Shown here one piece after another: positions 27,419 to 35,349 of a DNA stretch of 64,000 nucleotides. Both the position numbers and the translations under genes were made by a program. Source of the stretch: Ancylobacter sp. SL191 (GTDB lineage Bacteria > Pseudomonadota > Alphaproteobacteria > Rhizobiales > Xanthobacteraceae); assembly GCF_026625645.1 (NCBI RefSeq), contig NZ_CP113056.1, positions 2,331,001 through 2,395,000 on the forward strand. The letters run 5' to 3'. Within the stretch, counting starts at the first letter, position 1; each line of letters begins with the position of its first letter. Under the pieces are notes generated by a model, which ran no database searches, was not told the DNA's origin, and was given only the letters and a program-made list of their open reading frames with translations.

Positions 27419-28114
27419 TTACAGCTTCATCAGGGTTTTGAGGTCGGCGGCGCGCATCACGTTGCAATAGATCATGTTGATGATCTCCAGTTCGCGCCGG
27501 TGCAGATCGTCGGTCGCCGCCGCGCAGCTATCCTCCAGCACCACCACGTCGAAGCTCTCATCGGCGAGGCTGCGCACGGTGGAGGAGACGCACTGGTCGG
27601 TGAAGATGCCGACGCAGACGACGGTGCGGATGCCGAGATTGGCGAGGATCAGCCGCAGATTGGTGCCGGTGAGCGCGCTGTCCGTGGTCTTGGTCACGAC
27701 GATCTCGTCACCGACCGGGGCCAGCGCCGGCACCATCTGCGAGGCGACTTCATCCTTGGGCAGCAGCAGATTGTTGAAGCCCGGCTTCTTCTGGCTGAGC
27801 GAGCGGTCGCGCCCGTCCCGGGTCTGGCAGGCGATGCGGGCGAACAGGCACTCGATGCCGCGGGCGCGGAAGCGCGCGAGCAGATCGGCGATGTTCGGGA
27901 TCACCGTGCCGTGCATCCGCTCATGGAACGGCGTCCACGCATCGTAATGCGCGCGCTCCGCCTCGGTGGCGAGAGACGCGCGGTCGGGGCGCTCCAGATA
28001 GGTGTTCTGCACGTCGATCACGAGCAGTGCCGTGGTCGCGGGGGCGAGCACCGGATCGTCCGGCTCGGGCGCCAGCGCATAGTAGAAGGAGCGGTTCTCG
28101 GTCTTCCAGCTCAC
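27419..28114 (-). CDS. Isochorismatase-family cysteine hydrolase
   Basis: A 231-residue hydrolase with the catalytic triad D34 (LLVIDVQNTYL), K142 (VVTKTTDSAL) and C175 (GIFTDQCVSSTVR). Family members hydrolyse amides, ureas, carbamates or nicotinamide-like compounds. Translation probably starts at GTG 28114 (SWKTENRSFYYALAP), preceded by GAGGTG; an upstream ATG would add a low-complexity extension. In this amine operon it may release an amine from an amide or deal with a by-product. Confidence 0.88.
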   Translation of the reverse strand: MSWKTENRSFYYALAPEPDDPVLAPATTALLVIDVQNTYLERPDRASLATEAERAHYDAWTPFHERMHGTVIPNIADLLARFRARGIECLFARIACQTRDGRDRSLSQKKPGFNNLLLPKDEVASQMVPALAPVGDEIVVTKTTDSALTGTNLRLILANLGIRTVVCVGIFTDQCVSSTVRSLADESFDVVVLEDSCAAATDDLHRRELEIINMIYCNVMRAADLKTLMKL

Positions 28115-28163
28115 GCGGCACCTCGGTTCTGCGTCGTCCGGTTCTGCGTCGTCTCGGCGGGGC

Positions 28164-28982
28164 TCATCGCCGGCTCGCCACGGTGATCTCGACACCGGCA
28201 CGCGCCAGCGCCCGCGCCACGGCGCCGCCCGGCGGCTGATCGACGACCAGACGCTGGATGTCGGGAATGCGGGCCCAGATGGCGAGGGCCTGCACGTCGA
28301 ATTTCTTGTGGTCGGAGACGACGAGCGTCTCCGCCGCGCGGTTCATCATCGCCTTGTAGACGGAAGCGGCCGGCGCCTCGGCGTCCGCCAGACCGTCCGT
28401 GGTGATGCCGGAAATGCCGAGAATGGCGCGGTTGACGTTATAGTTCTGCAGGAACTCGACGGCTTCGACGCCGACCATCATGCCCTCGCGGGCATTGTAG
28501 CGGCCGGGGCACATGATGACGTCGATGGTCGGGTTGGCCGCCACCACCGTCGCCACCGAGAAGGAATGGGTGATGACGGTGATGTCCCGGCACTCCGCCG
28601 CCATGCGCCGGGCGACATGGGTGGTGGTCGCGCCCGCGCCGATGGCGATGACTTCCTTCGGCTTGATGAACTTCACCGCCATGGCGGCGATGGCCTCGCG
28701 CTCGGCCACCATCATGCCGTGGCGCTCGGTCACCGCCGGCTCGGCGGCGAAGGGGCGCACGGCCCCGCCATAGGTGCGGTTGATGAGGCCGCGCTCCTGC
28801 AGCTCGAACAGATCGCGCCGGATCGTCTCGGTGGAGACTTCGAGATCGGCCGCGAGGTCGCCGACGCGCAGGGTCGGGGTCGCCATCATCTCGGCCAGGA
28901 TGCGCTCATGGCGCGATGCCTTGTCGAGACGCGGGCGGCGCCGCTCGCGGGTTTCTTCGCGGGCTGCGTCGTCCTCACTCAT
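28164..28982 (-). CDS. DeoR/GlpR-family transcriptional regulator
   Basis: A 272-residue DeoR-type repressor. The HTH near 25-65 reads HERILAEMMATPTLRVGDLA, then LEVSTETIRRDLFELQERGL and NRTYGGAVR. The C-terminal sugar-phosphate-isomerase-like sensor domain has the IGAGATTTHVARRM loop and VVSDHKKF. DeoR regulators usually sense phosphorylated metabolites, which suits a pathway that begins with a kinase. It overlaps the upstream permease gene by 4 bases (ATGA) and probably controls the whole operon. Confidence 0.92.
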   Translation of the reverse strand: MSEDDAAREETRERRRPRLDKASRHERILAEMMATPTLRVGDLAADLEVSTETIRRDLFELQERGLINRTYGGAVRPFAAEPAVTERHGMMVAEREAIAAMAVKFIKPKEVIAIGAGATTTHVARRMAAECRDITVITHSFSVATVVAANPTIDVIMCPGRYNAREGMMVGVEAVEFLQNYNVNRAILGISGITTDGLADAEAPAASVYKAMMNRAAETLVVSDHKKFDVQALAIWARIPDIQRLVVDQPPGGAVARALARAGVEITVASRR

Positions 28983-29773
28983 GCTGCGGCGCGCCTGCGC
29001 AGGAGGATTCCGGCGAGCCCGCCGACCAGCAGCAGCACCGCCGCCGCCAGCGTCGCCATGGTGCCGAGCGCCGGGACCATCGGCGTGTAGCCGGCGACCA
29101 TCTTGGCATAGAGCCATTTCGGAATCGTCGAGTCGGCGCCGGCGGTATAGAGCGACAGCGGGAAGTTGCTCCACGACAGCAGGAAGGCGAACAGCATTCC
29201 CGACCAGATGCCCGGCCACAGGATGGGCAGCGTCACCTCGCGCAGTACCTGCAGCCGGGTGCAGCCGAGATCGAACGCGGCTTCCTCCAGCGCCGGATCG
29301 AAGCCATAGACCTGGATGGCGATGACCAGCGTCACCACCGGCACGATCCAGACCAGATGGGCGAAGACGGCGGTCATCCAACTGGTCTGGATGCCGACGG
29401 CGCTGAAACCGAGCAGCAAGGCGAGGCCCAGCACCGGCTGCGGGAAGAAGATCGGCAGCATGATCAGCTTCTGGAACAGCCGGCGGCCCTTCCAGTCATA
29501 GCGGGCAAAGGCGAGCGCGCCGCAGGTGGCGATGATGACGGACAGCACCGTCACCAGCAGCGCGATGGCGATCGAGTTCCGCACGATCATGCCGATCTCG
29601 ATCGAGGCGATGGTCTTGTCCCACCATTCAGTCGAGTAGACCTTGATGGGGAAGCCGAAATAGCGGCTCTTGTTGAAGCTCGCGAGGGCGCCGCAGACGA
29701 TCGGCAGGTAGATCACCACGATGACGAGGATCGTCCAGATCCAGATCAGGGCATTGGTGCGCTTGTGGGTCAT
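28979..29773 (-). CDS. ABC transporter permease II, polyamine type (PotC-like)
   Basis: A 264-residue inner-membrane permease with six helices beginning at ALIWIWTILVIVVIYLPIVC. EAA loop: ALEEAAFDLGCTRLQVLREV. The segment LLSWSNFPLSLYTAGADSTI corresponds to the conserved PotC region. It is 3 bp downstream of permease I and overlaps the DeoR gene. Part of the importer encoded at 28979-33163. Confidence 0.92.
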   Translation of the reverse strand: MTHKRTNALIWIWTILVIVVIYLPIVCGALASFNKSRYFGFPIKVYSTEWWDKTIASIEIGMIVRNSIAIALLVTVLSVIIATCGALAFARYDWKGRRLFQKLIMLPIFFPQPVLGLALLLGFSAVGIQTSWMTAVFAHLVWIVPVVTLVIAIQVYGFDPALEEAAFDLGCTRLQVLREVTLPILWPGIWSGMLFAFLLSWSNFPLSLYTAGADSTIPKWLYAKMVAGYTPMVPALGTMATLAAAVLLLVGGLAGILLRRRAAA

Positions 29774-29776
29774 GGC

Positions 29777-30694
29777 TCAGCGCCTCCCGAGCATGCGGTC
29801 GAGGTCGAGCTTCGACAGCGCGAACAAGGTAAGCGCGCCGATGAACAGCGTGACCAGCACCGACAGGGCCGAACCGAGCGGCCAGTTCTGCGAATAGGTG
29901 AAGGCAATCTCGATATCGTGCGAGATGACGATGATCGACTGCCCGCCGAGGATCTTGGCCTCCGCCGTCGCGCCAATGGCCAGCACGAAGGTCAGCAGCA
30001 TGCCGATCATGATGCCGGGCATGGCCAGCGGCAGCTCGATCTCGCGCCAGATGAAGATCCGCCCGGCACCAAGGTCGCGCGCGGCGTCGACGAGGTCGCG
30101 CGGCACGAGGGCGAGGCCCAGCGTCATCGGGAACAGCATGAAGGGCAGGTAGGTGTAGACCATGCCGAACAGGGTGATGCCCGGCGTGAACAGCACTTCC
30201 GGCCCACCGGAAAAACCGAGCCATTTCAGCGAGCCGTCGAGCACGCCGTTCTTGATGAAGAACAGCACCCAGCCATAGAGCCGGACGTTTTCCGAGACGA
30301 AGAGCGGGAAGACGAAGAACACACTGATGAGCCCCGCCCAGCGCCCGAACACGGCGTTCAGCCCATAGGCGATGGGGTAGGAGATGACGGCGAGGATCGC
30401 CACGGTGAACAGCGCGAAGCCGCAGGACCAGGCAAAGGAGATCCACACCGTGTTGGTCGGGTCGAACAGCCCGGCGAAGTTCTCCAGCGTGAAGCTGGTG
30501 AACACGTCGAAGCTGCGCGGCTTGGCGAAGGCATAGGCGAGGATCGCCACCAGCGGGGCGAGAAAGCCGATGCCGAGCAGGAGCGCGACGGGCAGCGCGC
30601 AGCGCGCGCCGAGCGAGAGCATGTGCTGCTGGCGCAGGGCGCGCGGGCTTTCGGCCGGCGGGGCGGCGGTGGAGGCGACGGCGAGGCTGGACAT
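29777..30694 (-). CDS. ABC transporter permease I, polyamine type (PotB-like)
   Basis: A 305-residue permease, with helix one near 32-54 (ALPVALLLGIGFLAPLVAIL) and EAA loop VPRDLVDAARDLGAGRIFIW. The segment LAIGATAEAKILGGQSIIVI is typical of PotB. It lies 4 bp after the ATPase gene and 3 bp before permease II. Unlike the permease of the first importer at 9644, it has no large periplasmic insertion. Confidence 0.92.
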   Translation of the reverse strand: MSSLAVASTAAPPAESPRALRQQHMLSLGARCALPVALLLGIGFLAPLVAILAYAFAKPRSFDVFTSFTLENFAGLFDPTNTVWISFAWSCGFALFTVAILAVISYPIAYGLNAVFGRWAGLISVFFVFPLFVSENVRLYGWVLFFIKNGVLDGSLKWLGFSGGPEVLFTPGITLFGMVYTYLPFMLFPMTLGLALVPRDLVDAARDLGAGRIFIWREIELPLAMPGIMIGMLLTFVLAIGATAEAKILGGQSIIVISHDIEIAFTYSQNWPLGSALSVLVTLFIGALTLFALSKLDLDRMLGRR

Positions 30695-30698
30695 GAGG

Positions 30699-31805
30699 TC
30701 AGCTCCCCAGCGTGAAGGCGTCGGCGGCGTCCCAGCCGAGCGTCACCGTGCGATCGGCGCCGGGGGGCAGGGCGCGCGAGCGCGACAGCTCGACCAGCAT
30801 CACCTTCTCAGCCGCGCCCGCGCCGACGCGCACCTGGTACTGAATGCGCGAGCCGAGCGAATACTCGTTGTAGACCGTGCCCTCGACGCGGTTGTCGGCG
30901 ACATCGCCGGGGTTGAGGAAGCGCATATATTCCGGGCGGACGACCACGAACGCCTCGTCCAGCGTCGCGCCATCCTGCGGCGGGCGGACGGTGAAGCGGC
31001 CGGGCACGTCGACGCCGGACCAGCTTCCATCGGCGCCGCGCTTCACCTTGATCGTGTTCACCTCGCCGACGAATTCCGAGACGAAGCGGTCGACCGGCGC
31101 GCCATAGATTTCTTCGGGCGTGCCGACCTGCACGAGGCGGCCGGCGCGCATCACGCCGATGCGGTCGCTCATCACCATCGCCTCTTCCAGCGAATGGGTG
31201 ATGTAGATGAAGGTCTTGCCGGTCTCGCGGTGCAGATCCTTCAGCTCCTTCTCCAGCGCCTTCTTCAGCTTGTAGTCGAGGGCGGAGAGCGGCTCGTCGA
31301 AGAACAGCACCTGCGGATCATAGGCGAAGGCGCGGGCGAGGGCGACGCGCTGGCGCTCACCGCCCGAGCACTTCATCACGTTCTTGTCGTAGTAGTTTTC
31401 CGGCAGGCGGACGACGCGCATCAGCTCCAGCGCGCGCGCCTTGCGGGTGCTCGCGTCGACGCCCTTCACCTTGAGCGGGAAGGCGATGTTCTCGCCGACG
31501 CTCTTGTGCGGGAACAGGGCCAGCGACTGGAAGACGAGGCAGGTCGGCCGCTTGTTGGGCGGCATGTCGTTGATCAGCTCGCCATGCAGGGTGATGTTGC
31601 CCTCGGTCGGCGTGTCCATGCCGGCCAGCATGCGCAGCAGCGTGGTCTTTCCCGAGCCCGACGGGCCGACAATGGTGAGGAACTCGCCCTCGCGCACGTC
31701 GAGGTCGATGTTGTCCACGGCATTGAAGCCACCGAAGGTTTTGCGCACCCCCACCAGTTGCAGGATCGGCTTGGGCGTCTCGCCGGCGGGCGTGGTCTGG
31801 AGCAT
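30699..31805 (-). CDS. ABC transporter ATPase, polyamine type (PotA-like)
   Basis: A 368-residue ATPase. Walker [13 protein letters not shown]-loop FQSLALFPHKS, Walker B VLFFDEP, switch THSLEEAMV, and a C-terminal TOBE region (VVVRPEYMRFLNPGDVA). The signature loop reads CSGGERQR: Cys replaces the usual Leu, a modest oddity. ATG 31805 is preceded by GGAAGA; the open frame further upstream is not conserved-looking. The gene is separated from its binding-protein gene by 203 bp that hold a dispersed repeat. Confidence 0.92.
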   Translation of the reverse strand: MLQTTPAGETPKPILQLVGVRKTFGGFNAVDNIDLDVREGEFLTIVGPSGSGKTTLLRMLAGMDTPTEGNITLHGELINDMPPNKRPTCLVFQSLALFPHKSVGENIAFPLKVKGVDASTRKARALELMRVVRLPENYYDKNVMKCSGGERQRVALARAFAYDPQVLFFDEPLSALDYKLKKALEKELKDLHRETGKTFIYITHSLEEAMVMSDRIGVMRAGRLVQVGTPEEIYGAPVDRFVSEFVGEVNTIKVKRGADGSWSGVDVPGRFTVRPPQDGATLDEAFVVVRPEYMRFLNPGDVADNRVEGTVYNEYSLGSRIQYQVRVGAGAAEKVMLVELSRSRALPPGADRTVTLGWDAADAFTLGS

Positions 31806-31897
31806 GCGGGTTCTTCCGGGTCGTGGACAGGTGGTGTGGGTGCAGGTGCCATTGGGAGGCCGGGGCACGAGGAAGTGGCGGTCGCCGTTTCCTCCAC

Positions 31898-31999
31898 GTC
31901 ATCCCCGGGCGTGGCCCGGGGATCCATGTCTTTCGAGGTGCACCTGAACTTGCTCGCGCGACTTAAGGCGTGGATGGCCGGGCCAGGCCCGGCCATGAC
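31898..31999 (-). repeat. Composite dispersed palindromic repeat, copy 1
   Basis: Two GC-rich palindromic modules lie 46 bp apart. Module A at 31898-31927 pairs GTCATCCCCGGGC with GCCCGGGGATCCATG; module B at 31974-31999 pairs GGCCGGGCC with GGCCCGGCC and ends ATGACGA. The same two modules in reverse orientation occur at 62030-62112, and module A again at 62279-62310. The repeat lies between the binding-protein gene and the ATPase gene of one operon, so it will be in the transcript and could adjust relative expression. Such REP/RPE-like elements are common in Hyphomicrobiales. Confidence 0.8.
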
Positions 32000-32008
32000 G
32001 AGGAACGA

Positions 32009-33163
32009 TCAGCCGCGCAGGCGCTTGGCGGCGTTCATGATGTCGAGCGCCTTGTCGTAATCCGGCACGATGTCGTAGTGCACCGAGCGGTCCATCTCTT
32101 CCTGCAGGCTGTCCCACTGGATGGCATCCAGCTCGTCCTTGGTGAAGAGGTCGAAGCACGCCTTGGTGCCCATCTGCGCCACCGGGTTGAACGTGCCCTC
32201 GGCGAAGGCGACGGTGTGGGCGACGTCGGGCGCCTGCACATATTTCAGGAACTCGAGCGCCAGCGGCGAGAGGTTCGGGTTGTTCACCGTCGAGGTGATC
32301 TCGATCCAGGCGACGCCGCCCTTGCCGCCCGGCAGCGGGCCGCGCAGCGGGGTGATGCCGCGCAGGTTCGGGTGGCCGTCGGCGCGGGCCGGCGAGACCG
32401 AATAGGTGCCGCCGGTCATGTGCAGGTCGATCTCGCCGGAGATCAGAGCCTGGTTCATCGAGGCGATGTCGCCGATCAGCTTGGCGCCCTTGAAGACGCG
32501 CTTGGCGGTCTCCTCGAACTTGGCGAACTCCTCCGGCGTGTGGCTCTTGAACGGGTCGATGCCGGCGATGATGAAGATGCCGAAGACGTTCCAGTCATCG
32601 GATTCAAGAATGCCGTACCGGCCGGCCAGCGCCGGGTCGTTGAACAGATCCCAGCCGGTATCCTCGGCGGTCTTGCGGCTGATCTTGTCGGTGTTGACCA
32701 CGAAGCTGTAGGGCCCGAAGCGCTGGGCCATGCCGACGAGATCCTTCCCGTCATCGCTCATCGCCCACTTATAGGGCCATTTGAACTCGGGCAGCATCTT
32801 GTCGAAGAACGGCTCGAACTCGGCCTTGGGCAGCGGCTTGATGAGCTTTTCCGGCATCATCACCTTGCGGGCCCAGGGATTGTTCACATTGATCAGATCC
32901 CAGGTGTTGATCTCGCCGGCGCGCAGGCGGTTGATCATGGTGGGATCGTTGGTGAGGCTCTCGGCCTTCACCGTCGCGCCGGTCTTGGAGCGGAACGGGT
33001 CGAGCACCTGCGCGGAGTTGTAGCCCTCCCAGCACAGGATGTTCAGCTCCTTCTCGCGGGCGGCGAACGCCTTGTTGGCGGAGAACATGGGACCGGCGGC
33101 GGCGAGCGCGCCGAGCCCGGTGCCCATGCCCTTGAGCAGCGACCTTCTGGAAATGCCTGACAT
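32009..33163 (-). CDS. Periplasmic binding protein, PotD family, Tat-type signal
   Basis: A 384-residue exported protein. The N-terminus MSGISRRSLLKGMGTGLGAL has a twin-arginine motif and hydrophobic stretch, with cleavage likely near ANKAFAA (residue 34). The mature domain begins KELNILCWEGYNSAQVLDPF, characteristic of spermidine/putrescine-type binding proteins, and includes WDLINVNNPWARKVM and GGVAWIEITSTVNNP. It is the first gene of the operon running to 25063 and gives the importer its specificity. The ligand is unknown; an amino alcohol or polyamine is inferred. Confidence 0.92.
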   Translation of the reverse strand: MSGISRRSLLKGMGTGLGALAAAGPMFSANKAFAAREKELNILCWEGYNSAQVLDPFRSKTGATVKAESLTNDPTMINRLRAGEINTWDLINVNNPWARKVMMPEKLIKPLPKAEFEPFFDKMLPEFKWPYKWAMSDDGKDLVGMAQRFGPYSFVVNTDKISRKTAEDTGWDLFNDPALAGRYGILESDDWNVFGIFIIAGIDPFKSHTPEEFAKFEETAKRVFKGAKLIGDIASMNQALISGEIDLHMTGGTYSVSPARADGHPNLRGITPLRGPLPGGKGGVAWIEITSTVNNPNLSPLALEFLKYVQAPDVAHTVAFAEGTFNPVAQMGTKACFDLFTKDELDAIQWDSLQEEMDRSVHYDIVPDYDKALDIMNAAKRLRG

Positions 33164-33420
33164 GTCGACGTCCTCTGGATTGTTGGCACGGACGGGCCGC
33201 CGCCGCGCGGGATTGACCGCATCCCTGGTGAGTGGATGTGGTTCTTATGTTGGACTGTGTGCGATCCTAAACATTGCCATTTGGGCTTTACAACACCATT
33301 TTTGCAGCGCACCCTGATGAAAAGGAAGGCAGCCTAATCCGTGACCATGGGGCAGGCGCTCACCGCCGCCGGGCTGCCAGTCCTTTGAAAAACAACGAAA
33401 TCCAGAGGGCCTACCCGACC
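33164..33420. promoter_or_regulatory. Divergent promoter region, AT-richer than surroundings
   Basis: This 257-bp region separates the binding-protein gene from the SDR gene. The part from about 33235 to 33400 is visibly less GC-rich (TTCTTATGTTGG, then AAACATTGCCATTTGGGC, then AACAACGAAATCC), as expected for promoters of both operons. I cannot identify a convincing DeoR dyad or paired -35/-10 elements. It is the likely target of the DeoR regulator at 28164-28982. Confidence 0.4.
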
Positions 33421-34200
33421 ATGTTCACGTCGCTTGAGGGAAAAACCGTCATCGTCACCGGCGCCAGCAAGGGCATCGGCCGCGGGATCGCGCTGCGCTT
33501 CGGCCAGGCTGGTCTCAACGTGCTGGTGGTCAGCCGCAAGCTGGAGGAGGCGCAGAAGGTCGCCGCCGAGATCGGCCCGCGCGCCTCCGCCTTCGCCGCC
33601 GACGTGACCAAGACCGCCGACACGGTCGCCATGGCCCAGGCGGCGCTCGACCGCTACGGCGCCATCGACGTGCTCTGCGCCAATGCCGGCATCTTCCCGG
33701 CGGCCAAGCTCGGCGCCATGACCGAGGACGATTTCGACCTCGTCATGGACACCAACCTCAAGGGCACCTTCCTCTCGGTCTCCGCCGTGCTGCCGGCGAT
33801 GAAGGCGGCGAAGAAGGGGCGCATCGTCATCACCTCCTCGATCACCGGGCCGATCACCGGCTTTCCCGGCTGGACCCATTACGGCGCCTCGAAGGCCGGG
33901 CAGATGGGCTTCATGCGCACGGCGGCGATCGAGCTGGCGCCGTGGAACATCACGGTGAACGCGGTGATGCCGGGCAACATCCTTACCGAGGGCATGGAGG
34001 GCATGGGCGAGGCCTATATCGCCTCCACCGCCGCCTGCGTGCCGATGAAGAAGCTCGGCACGGTGTTCGACATCGCCAACACCGCTTTGTTCTTCGCCAG
34101 CGAGGAAGCCGGCTACATCACCGGGCAGGGCATGGTGATCGATGGCGGGCAGGTGCTGCCCGAGTCGCCGATGGCGCTCGACGAGATGGGCGTCGCCTGA
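33421..34200 (+). CDS. Short-chain dehydrogenase/reductase (SDR), 3-oxoacyl-ACP reductase-like
   Basis: A 259-residue classical SDR. Cofactor motif TGASKGIG at 13-20, NAG at 88-90, catalytic S140, Y154 and K158 (HYGASKAG), and the C-terminal GYITGQGMVIDGGQVLPESP. The C-terminal half resembles FabG-type SDRs, with N(A)VMPGNILTEGM. ATG 33421 matches the usual N-terminus (MFTSLEGKTVIVTGAS). It is divergent from the amine-transport operon, so it could reduce or oxidise a product of that pathway; this is inference. Confidence 0.9.
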   Translation: MFTSLEGKTVIVTGASKGIGRGIALRFGQAGLNVLVVSRKLEEAQKVAAEIGPRASAFAADVTKTADTVAMAQAALDRYGAIDVLCANAGIFPAAKLGAMTEDDFDLVMDTNLKGTFLSVSAVLPAMKAAKKGRIVITSSITGPITGFPGWTHYGASKAGQMGFMRTAAIELAPWNITVNAVMPGNILTEGMEGMGEAYIASTAACVPMKKLGTVFDIANTALFFASEEAGYITGQGMVIDGGQVLPESPMALDEMGVA

Positions 34201-34293
34201 CGCGCCATCCCCGCTGTTTTCCTGCGCCGGTGCGGCGCGCGTGACACGATGCTTGACTCGAGAGCCGTTCGCGCGTGCTGATGGGCGTTGCAC

Positions 34294-34480
34294 ATGGTGT
34301 CCGGCCGGGGATGACTCGGCCGGGTGAAACGGGAACGGGGAAGGGCGAAAGCCCGAAGCCCCGACCGCCCCCGCGACTGTGAGCGGCGAGCGCCTTCCAT
34401 CACGCCACTGGCTCGACCCGCAAGGGGAGGCCGGGAAGGCGGAAGGCGTGCTGTGACCCGCGAGTCAGGAGACCGGCCAT
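34294..34480 (+). ncRNA. Cobalamin (B12) riboswitch
   Basis: The region has the conserved parts of an AdoCbl aptamer in order: GGTGAAACGGGAA (34323-34336), GCCCCCGCGACTGTGAGCGG (around 34367-34386), GCCACTGGCTCGACCCGCAAG (around 34404-34424), CCGGGAAGGCGGAAGGCG (34431-34448) and GACCCGCGAGTCAGGAGACC (34455-34474). It precedes cbiM. Behind it, GCCGTC-GGGTGA-GACGGC at 34501-34518 forms a hairpin just before the AGGAGAC ribosome site, a plausible expression platform. Boundaries are approximate. Confidence 0.92.
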
Positions 34481-34531
34481 GCGCATGGGTCCACACGCAC
34501 GCCGTCGGGTGAGACGGCACAGGAGACGACT

Positions 34532-35209
34532 ATGCATATCGAACCCGGCCTCGTGGCCGAAGGGAAGATCTGGCTCAGCTATGTGACGGCGGCCGGCGCC
34601 GGCGCCTACACGCTCAAGCTCGCGGGTGAGGCGATCGCCACGCGCGGCCTCGCCTCGCTGGCGGCGCGCAGCATCGCGACCACCGCGCTGGTGTTCGCCT
34701 TCTTTGAGCTCCTGCCGCATCATCCGGTGGGCGTTTCCGAGGTTCACCTGATCCTCGGCTCGACGCTGTTCCTGATCTTCGGCGTCGCCCCGGCCGCCAT
34801 CGGCCTTGCCGCCGGCCTGCTGATCCAGGGCCTGTTCTTCGCCCCCTTCGACCTGCCGCAATATTGCATGAACGTCACCACGCTGTTGGTGCCGCTCTTC
34901 GCGCTGATGGCGCTGGCCAAGCAGGTGATCGCGCCGAACACGCCCTATATCGAGCTGAAGTACCGGCAGGCGCTGGCGCTCTCCACCACCTATCAGGCCG
35001 GCATCGTCGTGTGGGTGGCGTTCTGGGCGTTCTACGGCCACGGCTTCACGGTCGAGAATGGCGCGTCCATCGCCTCCTTCGGCGCGGCCTATATGCTCGT
35101 CATCATCGTCGAGCCACTGGTCGACCTCGCCGTGCTCGCCGCCGCCAAGGCTCTGGGCGGTCTGCGCGGCACGCCGGTTGTCGAGCGCCGGCTGTTTGAA
35201 GCCGCCTGA
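34532..35209 (+). CDS. cbiM: CbiM-family cobalt/ECF transporter membrane protein
   Basis: A 225-residue membrane protein beginning MHIEPGLVAEGKIWLSY; the N-terminal His in MHI is the metal ligand of CbiM/NikM S-components. About six helices follow, with GLAAGLLIQGLFFAPFDLPQ and MNVTTLLVPLFAL. CbiM binds Co2+ for the ECF-type CbiMNQO importer. No cbiN, cbiQ or cbiO is adjacent; the next gene is unrelated after a terminator. Control by the B12 riboswitch immediately upstream agrees with cobalt uptake for corrinoid synthesis. It may act alone or with an energising module elsewhere. Confidence 0.88.
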   Translation: MHIEPGLVAEGKIWLSYVTAAGAGAYTLKLAGEAIATRGLASLAARSIATTALVFAFFELLPHHPVGVSEVHLILGSTLFLIFGVAPAAIGLAAGLLIQGLFFAPFDLPQYCMNVTTLLVPLFALMALAKQVIAPNTPYIELKYRQALALSTTYQAGIVVWVAFWAFYGHGFTVENGASIASFGAAYMLVIIVEPLVDLAVLAAAKALGGLRGTPVVERRLFEAA

Positions 35210-35236
35210 TTTTCCACCATCCGCTCTGAAAAGCGA

Positions 35237-35266
35237 GGGCCCGGCACGCTGTTGCCGGGCCCTTTT
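35237..35266 (+). terminator. Rho-independent terminator after cbiM
   Basis: GGGCCCGGCA (35237-35246), loop CGCTGT, TGCCGGGCCC (35253-35262), then TTTT. It lies 28 bp after the cbiM stop codon and shows that cbiM is a single-gene unit. Confidence 0.88.
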
Positions 35267-35349
35267 GCGTTGAGCGCCCCCTTGTCGAAACCGCGCGGCG
35301 GCGGGATACCGTGTGCCGACGCGCCTTGGTTGGCGCCGGGGAGACGGTC

